Notes: generated by a model not told the origin, from the sequence alone. A DNA stretch of 64,000 nt from Paenibacillus dendritiformis (GCF_945605565.1 NZ_OX216966.1:186001-250000); one strand, 5' to 3'; shown: positions 44,802-53,643, counted from the first letter of the stretch. Translations and numbers: made by a program.

Positions 44802-45122
44802 CGTTGTATCTCTCTCCCCTCCTTTGTCAATCTCTGGACTACCGCAACGAACGAATTTAAGATAGCAACGAAATATGAACGGAGTATGAACGGAAAAGAA
44901 AAAGGGAGTGTCTCATAGGAATTGCAAAATGATTGAGGTGACGAGTCAATAGAGAATGTGGATGCGGGAAAAACAAAAACGCTCGCATAGAGACTGTACA
45001 GAGCGAAAAATGGCGGCGCGCAAAGCGGTGGAAGCTTGGAAGCTGGATGAACCAGTGAAATGCTGCGTGGATGCAGCAATTTCTGCTCTTTAAGCCTCTA
45101 TTTGATGAAATTCCTGCAAAAG
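44802..45122. other. Intergenic region upstream of the RND operon
   Basis: A non-coding region with the RND promoter side on the minus strand. It contains a GGAGTGTCTCATAGGAATTG segment near 44903 and GCAATTTCTGCTC and AATTCCTGCAAAAG units (45078-45118) that belong to the dispersed TGCAGGA repeat family. No gene was recognised. Confidence 0.35.
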
Positions 45123-45292
45123 TCAGGCTGTTGGAAAACCCCTGTTTTTTGCGAAGGGGTGGAGATTGTCCATTTACCTAATCAAAACTTGGCACTCAAA
45201 GCGTTTTAAGTCGATTTTTTCTACTGAGAGACGAGATCCACCATATAAAAAATGTAGTGGAGAAAATTCCCACAGACTTCTCAACGGTCTGA
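45123..45292 (+). repeat. MITE-like element, copy C (170 bp)
   Basis: Begins TCAGGCTGTTGGAAAA and ends TTCTCAACGGTCTGA. It is nearly identical to copy A including interior segments, and the similarity continues about 15 bp outwards on the left (ATTCCTGCAAA). Confidence 0.75.
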
Positions 45293-45715
45293 TTTTACGG
45301 GATCCAAGAGACCGCGTCGGATCCTGGAGGTATCATCGCCTCGTTGCCTTCAGGAGGCATCGTTGCCTCCCGCGGCTTGAACATGTGGAGGGAATTGCTG
45401 CTATTTTACAGTAATTTCGGCTCAATGAATCCACATCCCGAGGAATTGCTGCAAATCTACATCATTTTAGGCCCTTTTGCTTCAAGCCGAAGCGAAACGG
45501 GTGAAATTCCTGCAGTTTTGCAGGATTCCCATTCTGGTAAAGTCGTCCATATGGAATTGCTGTATTTACGCAGGATTTCGCTTACCGAATAGCCGTGTCT
45601 GGAGAAATCGTGCAGTTTTGCGGATTCCGCCTACCGGATAGACGTGTCTAGGGAAATGGTGCAGTTTTGCGGATTTCGCCTACCGGATAGACGTTCTAGG
45701 GAAATGGTGCAGCTT
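45293..45715. repeat. Core of composite repeat, locus 2, with extra ~48-bp tandem units
   Basis: Closely related to 17837-18180, but the right part is expanded. Three units with the pattern TTTxxGCAGGATTTCGCxTACCG, GCGGATTCCGCCTACCGGAT and GCGGATTTCGCCTACCGGAT follow each other at about 45565-45710, where locus 1 has one. The expansion shows that the units multiply by tandem duplication. Confidence 0.7.
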
Positions 45716-45885
45716 TCAGGCCGTTGGAAAACCCCTGTTTTTACGAAGGAGTGGAGATTATCCATTTTCCTACTCAAAACTCGGCACCCATAGCGTTTTA
45801 AATCGATTTTTTCTACGGAGAGACGAGAGCCACCACATAAAAAATGAAGTGCCACAAGATCCCTTGGACTTTCTCAACAGCCTGA
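45716..45885 (+). repeat. MITE-like element, copy D (170 bp)
   Basis: Begins TCAGGCCGTTGGAAAA and ends TTCTCAACAGCCTGA. It is the closest relative of copy B, in the same relative position of the second composite. Confidence 0.75.
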
Positions 45886-46032
45886 AAAGTGCATTTTTTC
45901 CATCGGTTTTTGTCTTTTTATCTATTGGAAGTCGGAAATTGATGCCGTTTTGCAGGATTCCCTGTAACGGAGTACACGTGGTAAAGGAAAGGTGTAGTTT
46001 TGCAGTTTTTCGGGGAGTCGAGCTTAGCGAAT
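45886..46032. repeat. TGCAG-type repeat tail of locus 2
   Basis: Contains GCCGTTTTGCAGGATTCC and GTAGTTTTGCAGTTTTTCGG. These are further degenerate members of the dispersed family, with no gene evident. Confidence 0.4.
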
Positions 46033-46082
46033 CAGGGGGGCTGTCTCACTGTAGTTACTTACTACTTGTGGGACACCCCCTG
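46033..46082. terminator. Strong inverted repeat downstream of the sensor kinase
   Basis: CAGGGGGGCTGTCTCAC and GTGGGACACCCCCTG are complementary with two mismatches around a ~19-nt loop. It lies 6 nt after the kinase stop codon. Neither strand has a proper T tract, so it may be a degenerate insertion-sequence end rather than a true terminator. Confidence 0.4.
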
Positions 46083-46087
46083 TGGAA

Positions 46088-47449
46088 CTACGAATTACGC
46101 CGGATCGGGAGCGTCACGCTCACGGTCGTCCCCTGGCCGGGTTCGCTGTCCAGCCGGATCGTCCCGTGATGCAGGGTCACGACCTTCTTCACGATGGCCA
46201 GGCCGAGGCCGCTGCCGCCCGCATTCCGCCTGCGGGCCTTGTCCGCCTTGAAAAATCGCTCGAACACGCGCGCCCGGTCCTCCTCCGCAATCCCAATGCC
46301 GTTGTCGGCAATGGTGACGAGGGCTTTGCCGTCCTGACGCGCAAGGCTGACGGTGATCATGCCGTTCTCCGGCGTGAACTTGATGGCATTGCCGATGAGA
46401 TTCGTCCAGACGAGGCTCATCAGATCCTCATCGGCTTCGATCGATAAGTCATCAAGCTGTTCCTCCAAGCGCACTGCCTTGTCGGCCCTTTGCGGCTCGG
46501 CTGCGACGATGACCTGGCGGAGCTGCCCGTCCAGCCGGTAGATGCGCGGCGTGAACGGATGATGCTCCGAATCGAGCGAGGCCAGCTGCAGCAGATTGTC
46601 GCTGAGGCGCGACAAGCGTTCGCATTCCGTCATCATAATCTCCAGGTAGCGATCCTGATCCGCCTCGGGAATGACGCGATTGCAGAGTGCTTTGGAGAAA
46701 CCGTAGATCGAAGTAAGCGGCGACTGAATCTCATGCGACACGCTGGAGACGAAATCTTGCCGCATCTGCTCCATCTGGCCGAGCTCCTGCGCCATGTGGT
46801 TGAAGCTGGCTGCGAGGACGCCAATCTCGTCCTTCCGCCGGAAGCTCAGCTTTGTGCTGAAATCCCCCTTCGCCATGCGCTTCGTCGCCTCAGTCATCTT
46901 CTTGATCGGCCGCACGACATAGCGGGCGGCGACAAGGAAGCAGAGGCTGCCGGCCGCCAGGACGACCCCAAGGGTGAACAGAATCAGCCGATTGATGAGA
47001 TGATTGTCGCCATACGCCATTCGCAGGAACAAGGCGTGCCGCTCTCCCTCCTTCAGGAAGGAGATGCCGATGATGGGGCGATTCCCCTCCGGGTCCGTGC
47101 TGTGATACGGGCGTCCTGACAGCACATCATTCACGACCTGCGCCTCTATCGGCTGAAGCGTCTCTCCTGCGATCGCATGCTGCACGATTGCGTTACCCTG
47201 GCTGTCGACTACATGGACCTGCGTCCATTCGAATGATTTCAACGAGTCCACATAATCACGGAAGTCCGCTTCGGGCACCTGCTGATACAGCCGGACGATG
47301 TCATTGCCGAGATTGGTCAAATCTTCAAAGACAATCTCCTTCATCTCACTCTCGAAAAAAAAGCCGGAAGCGGCAAATGCGACGATAATGCCTGCGATTA
47401 CGGCGAATAAAAACGTGAACACAACCCGGACATACAGCGTCCTCATCAT
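46088..47449 (-). CDS. Membrane sensor histidine kinase (HAMP-HisKA type)
   Basis: A 453-residue kinase: TM1 at residues ~8-30, an extracytoplasmic loop to ~155, TM2 at ~157-178, HAMP (VVRPIKKMTEATKRMAKGDF), HisKA with SVSHEIQSPLTSIYGFS near residue 235, and HATPase with NLIGNAIKFTPENG, DNGIGIAEEDR and GSGLGLAIVKKVV. Its ATG overlaps the regulator gene's stop by 4 nt, so the pair is co-translated. The signal and targets are unknown. Confidence 0.95.
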   Translation of the reverse strand: MMRTLYVRVVFTFLFAVIAGIIVAFAASGFFFESEMKEIVFEDLTNLGNDIVRLYQQVPEADFRDYVDSLKSFEWTQVHVVDSQGNAIVQHAIAGETLQPIEAQVVNDVLSGRPYHSTDPEGNRPIIGISFLKEGERHALFLRMAYGDNHLINRLILFTLGVVLAAGSLCFLVAARYVVRPIKKMTEATKRMAKGDFSTKLSFRRKDEIGVLAASFNHMAQELGQMEQMRQDFVSSVSHEIQSPLTSIYGFSKALCNRVIPEADQDRYLEIMMTECERLSRLSDNLLQLASLDSEHHPFTPRIYRLDGQLRQVIVAAEPQRADKAVRLEEQLDDLSIEADEDLMSLVWTNLIGNAIKFTPENGMITVSLARQDGKALVTIADNGIGIAEEDRARVFERFFKADKARRRNAGGSGLGLAIVKKVVTLHHGTIRLDSEPGQGTTVSVTLPIRRNS

Positions 47450-48129
47450 GAGCAGACCTCCAGCCGGTACCCGAGACTGCGGGCGGTCTCGATGCGGAAC
47501 TCATGCGAATGGCCGGCGAAGCGCTCGCGCAGACGCTTAATATGGACATCGACGGTCCGTTCCTCCCCTTCATAATCGATGCCCCAAATGTCGCGGATCA
47601 ACTGCTCCCGGGTCAGAATCTGGCCCGGATGGCTCGCGAGCTTGAATAGCAGCTCGAACTCCTTGAGCGGCAGCGCCGTCCCCGTGGACTGGTCATCCGC
47701 ATAGACCTTGTAGCCGTTCCGGTCCAGCTTCAAGCTGCCGAGGCGGATTATCTGTTCGTACACGATCTTGTAGCGGCGCAGCAGCGCCTTTACCCGCATC
47801 ACCAGCTCCATCGGATCGAACGGCTTCGTTATATAATCGTCGGTGCCGAGACGGAAGCCCTTTACCTTTTGGCCGGACTCGCCCTTGGCGGTGACCATGA
47901 ACAACGGAAGATCAGGGTACTGCGACCGCAGCTCGCTGCAGAGCTGCCACCCGTCCATAACGGGCATCATAATATCGAGGATCACCAGGTCGGCCGGATC
48001 CGCGTCCATCAGCCGGAGCGCCTGCTCCCCGTCTTCCGCCTCCAGCACCCGGAAACCTTCATTGCGCAAAAACAAACCTATCATCTCGCGAATATGCTCG
48101 TCATCATCAGCGACCAATATCGTTCTCAT
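47446..48129 (-). CDS. OmpR-family response regulator
   Basis: A 227-residue regulator: receiver domain with LVADDDEHIREM, the phospho-acceptor in LVILDIMMPVMDGW and YITKPFDPMELVMRV, then a winged-helix DNA-binding domain (LPLKEFELLFKLASHPGQIL ... ERTVDVHIKRLRERF). The frame is open for 69 codons further upstream, but conserved sequence starts at the ATG at 48127-48129, whose ribosome binding site (GGAG, 13 nt away) is poor; an unusual longer start cannot be excluded. It pairs with the overlapping kinase gene. Confidence 0.92.
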   Translation of the reverse strand: MRTILVADDDEHIREMIGLFLRNEGFRVLEAEDGEQALRLMDADPADLVILDIMMPVMDGWQLCSELRSQYPDLPLFMVTAKGESGQKVKGFRLGTDDYITKPFDPMELVMRVKALLRRYKIVYEQIIRLGSLKLDRNGYKVYADDQSTGTALPLKEFELLFKLASHPGQILTREQLIRDIWGIDYEGEERTVDVHIKRLRERFAGHSHEFRIETARSLGYRLEVCS

Positions 48130-48331
48130 CGTCTGTCCGACACTCCATTCCCCACGTTCTCCCTTACATTTCTGTATCTTTATTCTAATTAGATGGCCCG
48201 ATGCCTTCATGACACCGAATTTATTGTAATATAACTCACCTCCATATTCCATGATTTCCCTGACGGATGCGAGCCATCTTTCTTTTTCATCGGACATATC
48301 CTTCCTGTCCTGAATCATGAATAAGACGATC

Positions 48332-48370
48332 GACAACAGGCCGCTTCCGTTATCGAAAGCAGCCTGTCGA
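48332..48370 (-). terminator. Hairpin after the OsmC-like gene
   Basis: CGACAGGCTGCTT and AAGCGGCCTGTTGTCG are complementary with one mismatch and a bulge, about 16 bp after the stop codon. There is no clear T tract. Confidence 0.45.
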
Positions 48371-48385
48371 TGCCAACCGCATGGT

Positions 48386-48781
48386 TCAGTCCTGCACCAA
48401 GCGGTCCGCGAAATAAATCTCCAGATTCGGATGGACGGCCCGAAGCAGCCTGCAGCGCGGCCGAACCGCGCCGAACATTTCCCCCCGCTGCGGGGCAGTC
48501 AATCCTTCAGCCGTCACATATAGCTTAATATCCATGATGGCGCCCTCGTCGTTCCGCTCATCCTGCGCTTCAATCTGCAGGGCGGACAACGCCCATCCCC
48601 GCTCCTCGGCATAGCGCTCCATCTCCGCTCCAACGCCGGATGCAAGCGCCATCAACCATAGTTCCTCAGACCTAACGCCCACCTCTTGCTCGTCCTCCTG
48701 CACAATCGCAATGCATTGGGAACGAACGTTCCCAACCTGGCGATGCGGCTCCATTCGTTTGACTGTAACTTGCAAATTCAA
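48386..48781 (-). CDS. OsmC-like protein lacking the first active-site cysteine
   Basis: A 131-residue protein. RSEELWLMALASGVGAEMER near residue 38 aligns with the P-x-ELLLxALxxC helix of OsmC/Ohr proteins, and IMDIKLYVTAEGLTAPQRGE with their central strand. PRCRLLRAVHPNLEIYF keeps the second cysteine. The first catalytic cysteine position is Gly, so peroxidase activity is doubtful. It is probably a divergent, possibly non-catalytic OsmC-fold protein. Confidence 0.6.
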   Translation of the reverse strand: MNLQVTVKRMEPHRQVGNVRSQCIAIVQEDEQEVGVRSEELWLMALASGVGAEMERYAEERGWALSALQIEAQDERNDEGAIMDIKLYVTAEGLTAPQRGEMFGAVRPRCRLLRAVHPNLEIYFADRLVQD

Positions 48782-49108
48782 TGCCTCCTTTTCAATACGC
48801 CCTTACCTGGCGGCAAGACTTACCCTGTCGAGCCTTCCTGCCGGATTCTCCTCATGCCGCCCGGAAATTATTTCCTTTAATTCGATGTCCCTTTCATTTC
48901 CATAGCAACTTCCGATAACATGGCAGCAAGCGCTGATCCACTCCAAAATGGCTCTGCACAGCGAAATTAGGCGTCTATCCGGAAAGGTTACATTTTTGTA
49001 ATAATGATTCCCGTAGACTATTGTAATCATTTTGTAACCTATGTTAGGCTAGTTTTGTCGATTTTTTAGTAATCCATTTACAGTTTTAACAATGAAGGAG
49101 GAGATGCC
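48782..49108. other. Intergenic region between the OsmC-like and NlpC/P60 genes
   Basis: A divergent gap of 327 bp. The right half is AT-rich and contains the WalR-type site (49022-49038) preceded by a GGTTACA...TGTAAT segment at 48986-49003. The left half shows nothing recognisable. Confidence 0.4.
49022..49038 (+). promoter_or_regulatory. WalR (YycF)-type binding site upstream of the NlpC/P60 gene
   Basis: TGTAAT-CATTT-TGTAAC matches the established WalR consensus TGTWAH-N5-TGTWAH exactly. It lies about 70-85 bp upstream of the GTG start. Cell-wall endopeptidase genes are classic WalR targets, which supports the assignment. Confidence 0.7.
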
Positions 49109-49996
49109 GTGAAGACCGCCATCCGATCTGCTCTTGTGGCTGGCGCCGTATTCGGATGCATGCTGTTGGCAGACAGCGCATGGACTCATGCGACTGCTCA
49201 AGCCGCCGCAGCTACGAAGCAGATTACGATCCAAGTGAACGGTGAAGATTTACTATTTACGAATGATATTATTCCCATTATAGATGAGGCGCAGAACATG
49301 CATGTTCCTCTGCGCACCGTAGCCGAGCAATTGGGCTATGAACTGAACTGGCAGGCCGATAACAAAGGCGTGCAGACCATTGAAATGTCGAATGGCACGA
49401 ATACGATTCAACTGAAGTCCAACAGCTCCAAGGCCGAGGTGAACGGCAATACGGTAAGTATGGGCAGCGCCCCGATATCCTATAAGGACAGTACATACGT
49501 GCCTTTCCGCTTCCTGTTGGAGCAGCTTCAATTGAGCTTTACATGGGATGCGGAACAGATGAAGAACATCCCCCGCATCAATCGGAGCCGTGGAGAGGTA
49601 CAAACCGCCTCGGCCCGTCTATCGGAGGATAAGGCCGCCGGGATCTTGAACACGGCCCGCAGCTATCTGGGCGTTCCTTATGTATGGGGCGGAACGTCTC
49701 CTAACGGCTTCGACTGCTCCGGCTATGTGAGCTACGTCTTCCGCAAGCATGGGATCGAGCTTCCGCGCACGTCCCGCGCCATGTACAGCTCCTTGGGCTC
49801 GAAAGTGACCAGTCTGAAGCCTGGTGATCTCGTCTTTTTCGCCGGCAACGGCAAGACGATTTCGCATGTCGGCATTTACATCGGTGACAACAAGTATATC
49901 AACGCTTCTTCCGGCTCCGCCGGGCGCGTTACGATATCCAGCTTGTCCTCCAGCTGGTCCAGCCGCACCTACGTCGGCGCCAAGCGGGTGCTCTAA
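49109..49996 (+). CDS. Secreted NlpC/P60 endopeptidase with copper-amine-oxidase-N-like domain
   Basis: A 295-residue protein with a signal peptide (KTAIRSALVAGAVFGCMLLA, cleavage probably near AQAAA ~residue 33). Residues ~38-150 form a stalk domain related to the copper amine oxidase N-terminal repeat (ITIQVNGEDLLFTNDIIPII, VPLRTVAEQLGYELNW, YVPFRFLLEQL), often used in Paenibacillus for wall attachment. Residues ~170-295 are the NlpC/P60 peptidase with Cys in GFDCSGYVSYVF, His in ISHVGIYIGDN and Asn in YINASSG. It starts at GTG 8 nt after AAGGAGG. It hydrolyses peptidoglycan cross-peptides in the wall. It has its own terminator. Confidence 0.93.
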   Translation: MKTAIRSALVAGAVFGCMLLADSAWTHATAQAAAATKQITIQVNGEDLLFTNDIIPIIDEAQNMHVPLRTVAEQLGYELNWQADNKGVQTIEMSNGTNTIQLKSNSSKAEVNGNTVSMGSAPISYKDSTYVPFRFLLEQLQLSFTWDAEQMKNIPRINRSRGEVQTASARLSEDKAAGILNTARSYLGVPYVWGGTSPNGFDCSGYVSYVFRKHGIELPRTSRAMYSSLGSKVTSLKPGDLVFFAGNGKTISHVGIYIGDNKYINASSGSAGRVTISSLSSSWSSRTYVGAKRVL

Positions 49997-50029
49997 TTCA
50001 ATAACCAGACCTTATTCCCTTCCCCTGAA

Positions 50030-50071
50030 AACACCTGCCCTGCGATGATGCATCCGGGCGGGTGTTTTTTT
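50030..50071 (+). terminator. Rho-independent terminator of the NlpC/P60 gene
   Basis: ACACCTGCCC and GGGCGGGTGT form a 10-bp stem around a 15-nt loop followed by TTTTTTT. Confidence 0.92.
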
Positions 50072-50312
50072 GCTGTCATCCTCTTCGTCGAATCCCGCGT
50101 GATTCCATCGGTTACGGCAAATGACGCGGTGAACGGATAGACTAAGCCCGGATGTGATTTCCGTCATTGACAAATCTGCCTCGATTTGAAGCAAACCTTC
50201 AGAATCGGGCGTTAGGGCGAGCAGGAAGGGCAATCTGTTCTGTAAACGGTATCAATATGACGGTATAGCCGAATTGTTCCCTTTTTCATAATCTGCTACG
50301 CTCGGATTGGAA

Positions 50313-50327
50313 AATAAAGCGCTTATA
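50313..50327. promoter_or_regulatory. LacI/CcpA-type palindrome upstream of the sugar isomerase gene
   Basis: AATAAAGCGCTTATA contains a near-palindrome centred on GCGC, about 20 bp before the start codon. It resembles a LacI-family operator or cre element, so repression by a sugar regulator or CcpA is plausible. Confidence 0.5.
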
Positions 50328-50345
50328 AATTGAAGGAGGAACGCA

Positions 50346-51209
50346 ATGAAACTATCCATTGGAGGCTTCTCATTCAACACGATGCGCGTGGAAGGCAAGA
50401 TGGATATCTTCAGTTATATCCGCACGGTGCATGAACGCTTTGGGCTTCACGCCATTGATTTCTGGAATGCTTTCTTTGCTGATACATCCCGGCCGGTCTG
50501 GAAGGTGGCGGATGACGATCATCTGCGCCGCATTCGCCAGGCTCTCGACGAACGGGAGATGACGCTGGTCAACATCGCCGTCGATTCGGCGCATCTCTGG
50601 GATCCGGACCCGGAGATTCGCGAGGCGCTGCATCAGAATGCGCTCGCCCATCTTCGTGCGGCCGAGATTCTGGGCGCGCAGTCGGTCCGGATCGATGCGG
50701 TGCTGCATGGCGGAGATGAGGTAAGCGACGAGGCCCTGGAATATATCGCCGGCCGCTACCGTTCGTACGCAGACCGGGCCGCTGAGGGCGGCTATTGGGT
50801 CGGCCCGGAGAATCATACGGGATTCGCCCTGCGGCCAGAGTCGCTCGCGCGCATCTCCGAAGCCGTCGATCACCCCCATTACGGCATCCTGCTTCATCTG
50901 GGACGCTGGCAGGCGAAGAACAAGCCGATCGTGAACGCCAAGCTGATGGCGGATAAGAATGAGCCCTTCGTCTGGGAGGGAGATATCGAGGTTGCGCGCT
51001 GGGTTCGCCATACGCATGTCGACTGGCGGACGCTCCAGGCCCCGAATGCGGCGATGCGGCTGTCGAATCTGATGAAGGCCGGGTACGGCGGCTACTGGGC
51101 TGTCGAGTACAATGCGCCTGGCGATCAGCTGGCGTCCATCGAAGAGGCGCTGGCGCGTCTTCGCACACTCCTGCAAGAGACCGGGCAGCCCAGCCAGCCG
51201 GAAGCATAA
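50346..51209 (+). CDS. Sugar phosphate isomerase/epimerase (AP endonuclease 2 fold)
   Basis: A 287-residue TIM-barrel protein of the xylose-isomerase-like superfamily. The start MKLSIGGFSFNTMRVEGKMD, ILGAQSVRIDAVLHGG near residue 118, VGPENHTGF near 158 (metal-ligand Glu), and WVRHTHVDWR (His-x-Asp) are typical. The family isomerises or epimerises keto-sugars or inositols with a divalent metal. It is followed 89 bp later by a Gfo/Idh/MocA oxidoreductase, a pairing common in catabolism of uncommon sugars or inositols. The substrate is not evident. An AGGAGG site precedes the ATG. Confidence 0.85.
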   Translation: MKLSIGGFSFNTMRVEGKMDIFSYIRTVHERFGLHAIDFWNAFFADTSRPVWKVADDDHLRRIRQALDEREMTLVNIAVDSAHLWDPDPEIREALHQNALAHLRAAEILGAQSVRIDAVLHGGDEVSDEALEYIAGRYRSYADRAAEGGYWVGPENHTGFALRPESLARISEAVDHPHYGILLHLGRWQAKNKPIVNAKLMADKNEPFVWEGDIEVARWVRHTHVDWRTLQAPNAAMRLSNLMKAGYGGYWAVEYNAPGDQLASIEEALARLRTLLQETGQPSQPEA

Positions 51210-51298
51210 CGCCGGGGAGGGCGCGGACGCTTCGCACCCGAACGGCAGCACGCCAATTCGTTCCGCATGAATTCAGGAAACGCCAGGAGGCAGATTCG

Positions 51299-52423
51299 AT
51301 GGAACAAAGACGTATCGCGATCATTGGAGCAGGCCAGATTGGGAAGCATCACCTGAACGAATATAAGCGAGTGGGCGGCGCCGATATCGTCGCCATTTGC
51401 GATATTAATGAAGCGGAGGCGCGCCGGGTCGCGGAGGCGAACCAGGTCCCCCATGTGTACACCGATTTCCGCAAGCTGCTGAAGCGCGATGACATCGAAG
51501 CGGTGGATGTGTGCCTGCACAACAACTTCCACGCCCCGGTCTCTATTGCGGCCATGGAAGCAGGCAAGCATGTCTATTGCGAGAAGCCGATTGCCGGCTC
51601 CTACCGGGATGGCGCAGCGATGCTTGAGGCGGCGCGGGCCACAGGCAAGATGCTGCATATCCAGTTGTCCACCCTGTACACCAAGGAGACGAAGGCCGCC
51701 AAAATCCTTATCGACGGAGGCAAGCTCGGCAAGCTGTATCATGCGCGCTCGACCGGGTTCCGGCGCCGTGGCCGCCCGTTCGTCGACGGATACGGCACGA
51801 CGGCGTTCACGCAGAAAGCTACCGCCTCGGGGGGCGCTCTCTACGATATGGGAGTATACCACATCTCCCAGATACTCTATCTGCTCGGTCTGCCGGCGGT
51901 GACCCGCATTAGCGGCCAGACCTATCAGGAGATGGATATGCTGCCGGACCGGAGAGAGATCAGCAAGTTCGATGTGGAGGAGCTGGGCGTTGGCTTGATC
52001 AAGTTCGAGGGAGGCATTACGCTCGATATTATCGAAGCCTGGGCGATCCATCTTGGCGGCTTCGAAGGCAGCAGCATCGTCGGCTCCGAAGGCGGCATCC
52101 GCATGCCGGCCCGCATGGGGGACCATATTCAACCGTTCACGTACCACAGCACGGCGCTCGACCTGGACCTCGACACGGTGATCGACCTCAATGCGATGGA
52201 CAGACGCCGCCATCGGCTGAACCCCAACGAGTGGGCGTATGATTCCTCGCAGGGCCACTGGGTTGCCGCGCTGGCCGGGATCGTTCCGCTGCTCCCGACG
52301 GACGAATTGGCGGTGAGCACGATGCTTATCAGCGAGGGCATCTATATGTCCAGCGCGCTCGGCCGGGAAGTGACCGCGGAGGAGGTCGCAGCCTTGTCCG
52401 TATCGAGCGCAATCCGGTTGTAG
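51299..52423 (+). CDS. Gfo/Idh/MocA-family oxidoreductase
   Basis: A 374-residue NAD(P)-dependent dehydrogenase. The Rossmann motif IAIIGAGQIGKHH is at residues 6-18, EKPIA near residue 95 is the nucleotide-side lysine region, and the catalytic domain has GGGALYDMGVYH-like ASGGALYDMGVYHISQILYL near residue 177 (the usual Asp-x-x-x-His pair). Members oxidise sugars or inositols. It is preceded by AGGAGG and by a sugar isomerase, so the pair probably acts in one catabolic route. Confidence 0.92.
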   Translation: MEQRRIAIIGAGQIGKHHLNEYKRVGGADIVAICDINEAEARRVAEANQVPHVYTDFRKLLKRDDIEAVDVCLHNNFHAPVSIAAMEAGKHVYCEKPIAGSYRDGAAMLEAARATGKMLHIQLSTLYTKETKAAKILIDGGKLGKLYHARSTGFRRRGRPFVDGYGTTAFTQKATASGGALYDMGVYHISQILYLLGLPAVTRISGQTYQEMDMLPDRREISKFDVEELGVGLIKFEGGITLDIIEAWAIHLGGFEGSSIVGSEGGIRMPARMGDHIQPFTYHSTALDLDLDTVIDLNAMDRRRHRLNPNEWAYDSSQGHWVAALAGIVPLLPTDELAVSTMLISEGIYMSSALGREVTAEEVAALSVSSAIRL

Positions 52424-52584
52424 AGAGAGGAGCGGCTGTCTGATGCCGCAGTATACGGCAGGAACAGGCAGAGCGGCTTTGCCAGCCAGCGCCTGTTCCT
52501 GTTTTTGTTCGCTTGTTCCCCCCATATCGTATATGATGGAGTAGTAAGCTTCATCATGAATGGAACGGGAGAGGTGACTAGACG

Positions 52585-53643
52585 ATGCCGACATCATTTA
52601 ACGCCATGAACCATGCTCCGCTGGAGACCGCCGCTATCCTCCGGTCCAAGGCAGACGACCGGCTCTGCTTCCTGCTTGCCGATGAGGGAGAATGGAGGCC
52701 GGGCCCCCTTACCCTATACTCCAGCCCGCGCCCCGAATATGATCCCGAGCAGTCCACCTTCGCAGCGACGATCGTACCGGGACAGGAGACTTCATTCCCT
52801 GACCCGACCCCTGGGCGCAGAAGCTACTATCATCTATGTCAAAATGGACAATATCTGCTGACGACTGCCGAGCGCGTGCTTCCGTTCGCGGGCGTCTCCA
52901 ATTTTCGCGATCTCGGCGGATACCGGACGGCAGAAGGACGGTATGTCCAGTGGGGCAAGCTGTACCGCTCTCCGGAATTATCGGATCTGACTCCGGATGA
53001 TCTCCACTATCTGGATTCGCTGCACCTGCTCCAGATCTGCGACCTGCGTGACAGCGACGAGGTGGCGGCGATGCCGTCGCCGCCGCTTGCGCCCGCGGTC
53101 CATTCCCATATCCCGCTCGTCGAGATGCTGGGCAAGGATGTCATACGCCAGCCCGGGGATGTGGCGGGCGAGGGCGGCCCGCCGGCAGGCGAACCGGGGC
53201 AGCTGCTCGTCGACATGAACCGCTCGCTCGTCCACTCGACGGCGGGAATACGCAGCATCTTCGATCATCTGCTCGCCGAGAACGGCGCTCCGTTGCTGTT
53301 CCACTGTACGGCAGGCAAGGACCGGACCGGTCTGGTGGCCGCGCTGCTGCTCCTGACGCTGGGGGTTCCGAAGGACACGGTTATGACCGACTATTTGCTG
53401 ACGAACCGCTATCTCAACACTAGGCTGCTGCGTTCGAAGACGGCTGCCAAGCTGGGCAAGGGAAAGCTCAGCAATGAAGCGCTCGACGCCGTCTGGGAGG
53501 CAAGGTCGCAATATTTGGAAGCCGCCTTCGCGGAGATCGAGCGTGAATCCGGCGATGTCAGCCGCTTCGTAACCGAATCGCTCGGCTTGTCCGCGGACGA
53601 GATTGCCGCCCTGAAGGATAAGCTGCTGACCGCACAGCCGTAA
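52585..53643 (+). CDS. Tyrosine-protein phosphatase (IphP/Y_phosphatase3 family)
   Basis: A 352-residue cytosolic protein. Residues ~100-350 are the phosphatase domain: VSNFRDLGGYRTAEGRYVQW, LYRSPELSDLT and the active-site loop LLFHCTAGKDRTGLVAALLL with catalytic Cys and Arg. The N-terminal ~95 residues form an Ig-like extra domain seen in related Paenibacillus and Bacillus proteins. It acts on phosphotyrosine or phosphoinositides; no partner kinase is nearby. The ATG follows GAGAGGTG. Confidence 0.9.
   Translation: MPTSFNAMNHAPLETAAILRSKADDRLCFLLADEGEWRPGPLTLYSSPRPEYDPEQSTFAATIVPGQETSFPDPTPGRRSYYHLCQNGQYLLTTAERVLPFAGVSNFRDLGGYRTAEGRYVQWGKLYRSPELSDLTPDDLHYLDSLHLLQICDLRDSDEVAAMPSPPLAPAVHSHIPLVEMLGKDVIRQPGDVAGEGGPPAGEPGQLLVDMNRSLVHSTAGIRSIFDHLLAENGAPLLFHCTAGKDRTGLVAALLLLTLGVPKDTVMTDYLLTNRYLNTRLLRSKTAAKLGKGKLSNEALDAVWEARSQYLEAAFAEIERESGDVSRFVTESLGLSADEIAALKDKLLTAQP

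Noticed and set aside
44798..45079. Small minus-strand open frame upstream of the RND operon
   Set aside because: No ribosome binding site, low-complexity Phe/Ser/Pro composition, and it overlaps the RND leader.
48130..48336. N-terminal extension of the OmpR-type regulator (MSDEKERWLASVREI...)
   Set aside because: The frame is open, but receiver homology begins at 48129 and the extension has no recognisable domain. Kept as an alternative start only.
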